Assembly (NCBI GenBank): GCA_020746105.1
Contig: CM036639.1
Location: 1,302,001-1,366,000, forward strand
DNA from: Trogon surrucura
Lineage: Eukaryota; Chordata; Aves; Trogoniformes; Trogonidae
Direction: 5' to 3'
Length of the DNA stretch: 64,000 nucleotides
The translations under genes were made by a program, and so were the position numbers. The notes under the pieces were generated by a model. The model did no database searches. It saw only the letters and a program-made list of their open reading frames with translations, and was not told where the DNA came from. Positions 59,001 to 64,000 of this stretch are shown here, in pieces. Numbering within the stretch: position 1 is the stretch's first letter; each line of letters starts with the position of its first letter.

Positions 59001-59117
59001 AAAGCAAAGGTTGCTTTAGGATTTTTTTTTTGGGGGGGGGTGTTACCTGAGCAGCCCAGGGTACATCTCCCCAGGACCGGACCAGTAATGGTCACCTTGA
59101 CCGTGCCAGAAGAGCAT
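56083..59117 (-). CDS. CP2/LSF-family transcription factor, TFCP2L1-like paralogue
   Basis: Fifteen minus-strand coding exons: 59047-59117, 58775-58927, 58593-58666, 58220-58325, 58050-58156, 57816-57969, 57509-57619, 57332-57429, 57208-57262, 56981-57044, 56801-56891, 56644-56723, 56424-56569, 56187-56238, 56083-56120. All are GT-AG with matching phases, giving about 465 codons (human TFCP2L1 has 479). The start [12 protein letters not shown] matches the TFCP2L1-type N-terminus (MLFWH), not TFCP2 or UBP1. The CP2 DNA-binding domain spans about residues 45-258 ([46 protein letters not shown]). A SAM-like domain spans about 310-365 ([27 protein letters not shown]) and a C-terminal oligomerisation region about 388-465 ([13 protein letters not shown]). 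Such factors bind DNA as oligomers in the nucleus. Two exons (58775-58927 and 57816-57969) each carry one base too many within an 8-base G/C run; otherwise the frame is intact. Introns are only 63-267 bp. It is most likely a divergent paralogue rather than TFCP2L1 itself; no database check was possible. Confidence 0.88.
58330..58560. repeat. Degenerate CTGGGGCTGAACTGGGG-type tandem repeat
   Basis: Imperfect short units built from GGCTG(G/A)ACTGGG fill most of the 266-bp intron 3 of the CP2-family gene (plus-strand reading). The AACTGGG core resembles the minisatellite at the right edge of the window. Confidence 0.75.
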
Positions 59118-59744
59118 GGCGGGGGGGGGGTCTGGAGGTGGCAAGGGGGGGACATACACCAAGGAGGAACAGTTTGGGGTGTCCCCCTTACTTTTATAGG
59201 CACAGGGAGGGATGGCGAGAGCGAGGTTGGAGCAGGTTGGGACCAGTTTGGCGAGTTGACAGTAAATAGTGAAGGGGGGGGGCTGTTCCCACCCTGTCCC
59301 CTTGTCCCAGCCAAGGACATCTGCCCCCCCACGCCTTCCTCCCGGCTCCCAGTCATTCCAGTCCACCCAGTCCAGGGCCAGTAGCCAAAGCCGCCCTGTG
59401 CCAGCCTGGGCTGCCCCTCCCCTCCGCTGCATTTCATCCAGATTTGGCTCATTTTGGGGGAGAAAAAGGTGTGTGGGGTGTATTGCTCATGATCAACCCC
59501 CCCCGCCAGGTATCAACGGAGGGGTGGGGGCGGTATGTGGGTGCTGCCCCCCCCCCCCTTGGGTGCAGGGGAGGGGGATGAAGTGATAAACAGGGGGGTA
59601 CCCGGGGGTGCTGTGCGTCCCCCCGATCTGCACCCTTTGGGGGAATCTACGGGGACAATTGTCAATAGACGGGGGGTGTCCCCCCGATGTGCGACACCTG
59701 GTGATGAGGGGAAAGCCCCGCCCCACGGGGGGGGGGGGGGGGGC

Positions 59745-59850
59745 GCAAGCCAATGGGCAGCCAAGGATTAGCATATCTCTCCATATGCCCCCCGCGGTGG
59801 GGAGGGGCGGGCGGTGGTTTGAGCGTGTCGCTGTCGCGACAGCGGTGGGG
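59745..59850. promoter_or_regulatory. Candidate promoter of the CP2-family gene
   Basis: Within about 100 bp there is a CCAAT box near 59750, an AT-rich GCATATCTCTCCATATG block, GC boxes (GGGGAGGGGCGGGCGG) near 59800-59816 and a perfect 16-bp palindrome CGCTGTCGCGACAGCG at 59829-59844. It lies about 630-730 bp upstream of the start codon. Its role is inferred from element clustering only. Confidence 0.35.
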
Positions 59851-60696
59851 TAGGGTGACCGGGCACCCAGTCTGGGGTGCTTTCAGTCTCTTGGGGGTGT
59901 TGCTGGCGGGGGGAGGAACTGGGAGCGGCGCCGGGAGAGCCTCCAGAAGAACCAGGTAACGGGGAGGTCCTGGGGTGCACCGAGTTGTGCCCGTCCTCAG
60001 CGGGGCGACCCCCGGGGGCCGTATCCGTCCGTCTGTCCGTCCCGGATCCGCGTGGGCAGGGCCCGGGGGCTCGGCCGGGTGACCAGCGGGAAGAACCGAG
60101 GGCTGGTCCCCACCGAGATCTGATAGCGCCCCCGCTCCACGTCCCCGTGGCGGTGTCACCCCCTGCCCAGGACGGCCACACGTCAGGAACCTCCCCACGT
60201 GCGGTATCTGCCCCCCCGCGCGGTATTTACCTCCCCCGGGGGCTCATCCCACCTCTCGGGGTCCAGCCCAGCTGGCTCAGGGCAGAGGGACGCGAGAGAC
60301 GCCCCCACCGGGGTCACTGGGCACCCCCTCAACACACGAGTGTGAGGACCCCCCCCCGAAAACCCCACAGTGGGTCACCCAAGCAACACCCCTCGCTCCT
60401 GTTGTGCAAAGTTACAGCTGCTGCTGTCCCCGTGCCGGGGGTGCAGATTTTGGGGGGGTGCCCTTCCCCCCACAGGCCCAAGTGTTGCCAGGATGCCCGT
60501 CCTTTTGTTTTTGGAGTCTCCCCTGCCCCCGACCTGGGGGCCCTGTCACCACAGGGGGGGGCAGTGTGTGACACAGCGAGACATGATGGATCTCGGGGGG
60601 CTATCACACCCCCCTCACGCCCCCTCCCCGAGTGTGCCCAGGTGGTCCCAGCACCTGTGATGAGGTGGGAGGGTCTCAACTGCATTTCCTGGGGGT

Positions 60697-60801
60697 GGGA
60701 ACTTCCCCCCTCAGCTTATAAAAGCCCTGGCTGACCACCCCCCCTCCCAGGGCCGATGCAGGGATTTGAGGGCTGTGTCTGCCCCCTGCAACATGGGTCA
60801 G
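60697..60801 (+). promoter_or_regulatory. kappaB-like site, TATA box and possible first exon on the plus strand
   Basis: GGGAACTTCC (fits GGGRNNYYCC) at 60697-60706 is followed 10 bp later by TATAAAAG at 60717-60724. Downstream at 60793 an ATG opens Met-Gly-Gln directly before a CAG|GTAAGG donor at 60801/60802. A CCTCCCGCAG acceptor ends at 60921 and would continue the frame for 44 codons to a stop at 61054-61056, antisense to RPL19 exon 6. The layout looks like a TATA promoter with a small spliced transcript, but the predicted peptide resembles nothing known to me and the elements could be coincidental. Confidence 0.3.
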
Positions 60802-60960
60802 GTAAGGAGCTGCTTGGGCGAGGAGGGGTCTGGATGGGGATTTGGGGGGGGGTCTCCGGCCCCAGCCCCTTCACAGGGGTGCTGGGGGGTGCAGCCCCCT
60901 GCCGAGCCCTTCCTCCCGCAGCGAGTGAACGCGAGACCCAGCGGGACGAGTCCTGGATGT

Positions 60961-60966
60961 TTTATT
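60961..60966 (-). terminator. RPL19 polyadenylation signal
   Basis: Plus-strand TTTATT reads AATAAA on the minus strand, 52 bases after the RPL19 stop codon, giving the very short 3'UTR typical of ribosomal-protein genes. Confidence 0.85.
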
Positions 60967-61018
60967 GAAGGCTCGCGGGTGGGAAACGCCACGTGCGCAG
61001 GGGCAGCGGCGGCGGCGC

Positions 61019-62948
<1,930 letters not shown>

Positions 62949-62964
62949 GGCGGCGGCCGGGCCC

Positions 62965-62975
62965 AGAGGAAGAGG
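62965..62975 (-). promoter_or_regulatory. 5' TOP tract and likely transcription start of RPL19
   Basis: On the minus strand the pyrimidine run CCTCTTCCTCT lies 17-27 bases upstream of the ATG. Ribosomal-protein mRNAs begin at a C followed by such a tract, which gives mTOR/LARP1-dependent translation. The start is therefore placed at about 62975. Confidence 0.75.
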
Positions 62976-63289
62976 CTGCAGCCTTGGCCGCGCCCACCAG
63001 CAGCGCGGGGGGGGGGGGGGGGGGCGGCACGTACCAACCCGCGCCCGCCCCGCTCCCTCCCCGCAGCCTCGGGGGGGCTCGAAGCGAGGCGGGAGAAGAT
63101 CCGCCGTGGGGCTGAGGGCGGGGAAGGCGCCGTGGGGAGCCGGGGCCCACGCGGGACGCGGGGAAAGGGACGCGTTTCCCTTTCCTGGCCCCCTTCTTCC
63201 CCCCCTCCCCTCGCCGCAGGGTGGTACAGCCCGCCCCGGGGCCCGCCGGCGCGGCGCATGCGCGGGCGCGCCATGGGGGGGGGTTGTGT
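62976..63289. other. RPL19 upstream CpG-rich flank
   Basis: Very GC-rich sequence with an 18-base G run at 63007-63024 and many CpGs, part of the RPL19 promoter island. No other gene was recognised. Long open frames here on both strands are compositional artefacts. Confidence 0.6.
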
Positions 63290-64000
63290 GAGGGGGTTGG
63301 GTTGTACTGGGAGCGCTGGGCTGAACTGGGAAGGGACTGAGGATACTGGGGTGAACTGGGAAGGGACTGAGGATACTGGGGTGAACTGGGAGGGTACTGG
63401 AGTGAGCTGGGAGAGCACTGGGGAGAATTGGGGAGCACTGGAGTGAACTGGGAGGGCACTGGAGTGAGCTGGGAGAGCACTGGGGAGGATTGGGGAGCAC
63501 TGGAGTGAACTGGGAGGGCACTGGGGAGCCCCAGAGTGAACTGGGAGGGCACTGGGGAGCCCCGGAATAAACTGGGAGGGCACTGGGGGGCATTAGGGTG
63601 AGCTGGGAAGGGACTGAGGCAAACTGGCGTGCACTGGGGGCCGGTAGGGTGAGCTGGGAAGAGACTGAGGCAAACTGGTGTGAACTGGGAGGGCACTGCG
63701 GGCCAGTAGGGTGAGCTGGGAAGGGACTGAGGCACACTGGTGTGAACTGGGAGGGCACTGCAGGCCAGTAGGGTGAGCTGGGAAGGGATTGAGGCACACT
63801 GGTGTGAACTGGGAGGGCACTGCGGGCCAGTAGGGTGAGCTGGGAAGGGACTGAGGCACACTGGTGTGAACTGGGAGGGCACTGCGGGCCAGTAGGGTGA
63901 GCTGGGAAGGGATTGAGGCACACTGGTGTGAACTGGGAGGGCACTGCGGGCCAGTAGGGTGAGCTGGGAAGGGATTGAGGCACACTGGTGTGAACTGGGA
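63290..64000. repeat. 62-bp minisatellite with a shorter ancestral unit, open at the right edge
   Basis: From about 63590 to the window end, 62-bp units repeat (GGTGTGAACTGGGAGGGCAC, TGCGGGCCAGTAGGGTGAGC, TGGGAAGGGAYTGAGGCACA); equivalent positions fall at 63781, 63843 and 63905. The left part (63330-63590) consists of more irregular units of about 30 bp sharing the AACTGGGA core, suggesting the 62-mer arose as a dimer. Long minus-strand open frames across it are repeat artefacts. Confidence 0.93.

Larger units (their letters stand above)
59118..60960. other. Spacer upstream of the CP2-family gene and downstream of RPL19
   Basis: GC-rich 1.8-kb stretch expected to contain the 5'UTR and promoter of the CP2-family gene and the 3' flank of RPL19. 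Apart from the promoter-like elements listed separately and a 17-base G run at 59727-59743, no gene was recognised. Long open frames at 59877-60734 (plus) and 59662-60198 (minus) have low-complexity composition and no family resemblance. Confidence 0.6.

Noticed and set aside
60793..60801. Met-Gly-Gln first exon as the start of an ARL5C-like gene (human ARL5C also starts MGQ and maps nearby)
   Set aside because: The sequence following the start, spliced or not, does not match the ARL GTPase family.

Overview
This is vertebrate nuclear DNA, most likely from a bird. It carries split genes with canonical GT-AG introns, CpG-island promoters, 5'-truncated CR1 LINE fragments of avian type, high GC in the right third and very short introns there. 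This fits a GC-rich avian microchromosome syntenic with human 17q12. The assignment rests on gene content and repeats; no database was consulted.

Left to right: the 5' end of CDK12 (minus strand; exon 1 at 6509-7560 and part of exon 2 at 1-599) shares a CpG-island divergent promoter (about 7.56-8.85 kb) with MED1 (plus strand, 17 coding exons, 8850-20253, 1581 codons). MED1 is followed by a long 3'UTR and then by FBXL20 (plus strand, 15 coding exons, 23804-51443, 436 codons), which has a 12-kb first intron. All three reading frames close exactly across every inferred splice junction.

Downstream, convergent with FBXL20, lies a compact minus-strand gene (56083-59117, 15 coding exons, about 465 codons) of the CP2/LSF/TFCP2L1 transcription-factor family. 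It is followed by a complete RPL19 (minus strand, 6 exons, 61019-62948, 196 codons). From memory of the human map, the FBXL20-RPL19 interval should hold STAC2. Here I find no STAC2 and a CP2-family gene instead, which is the main novelty candidate. Its frame needs one base removed in each of two 8-base G/C homopolymers, so either the assembly overcalled those runs or the gene is damaged.

The right edge (63.3-64.0 kb) is a 62-bp minisatellite continuing beyond the window. Other structure includes five perfect TCTCGCGAGA palindromes in the CDK12/MED1 promoter, several intronic minisatellites, two CR1 fragments, a possible kappaB-TATA promoter antisense to RPL19, and an intronic CpG island in FBXL20.

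Functionally the block is transcription-centred: CDK12 (RNA polymerase II C-terminal-domain kinase), MED1 (Mediator subunit), a CP2-type DNA-binding factor, an SCF ubiquitin-ligase adaptor and a ribosomal protein.
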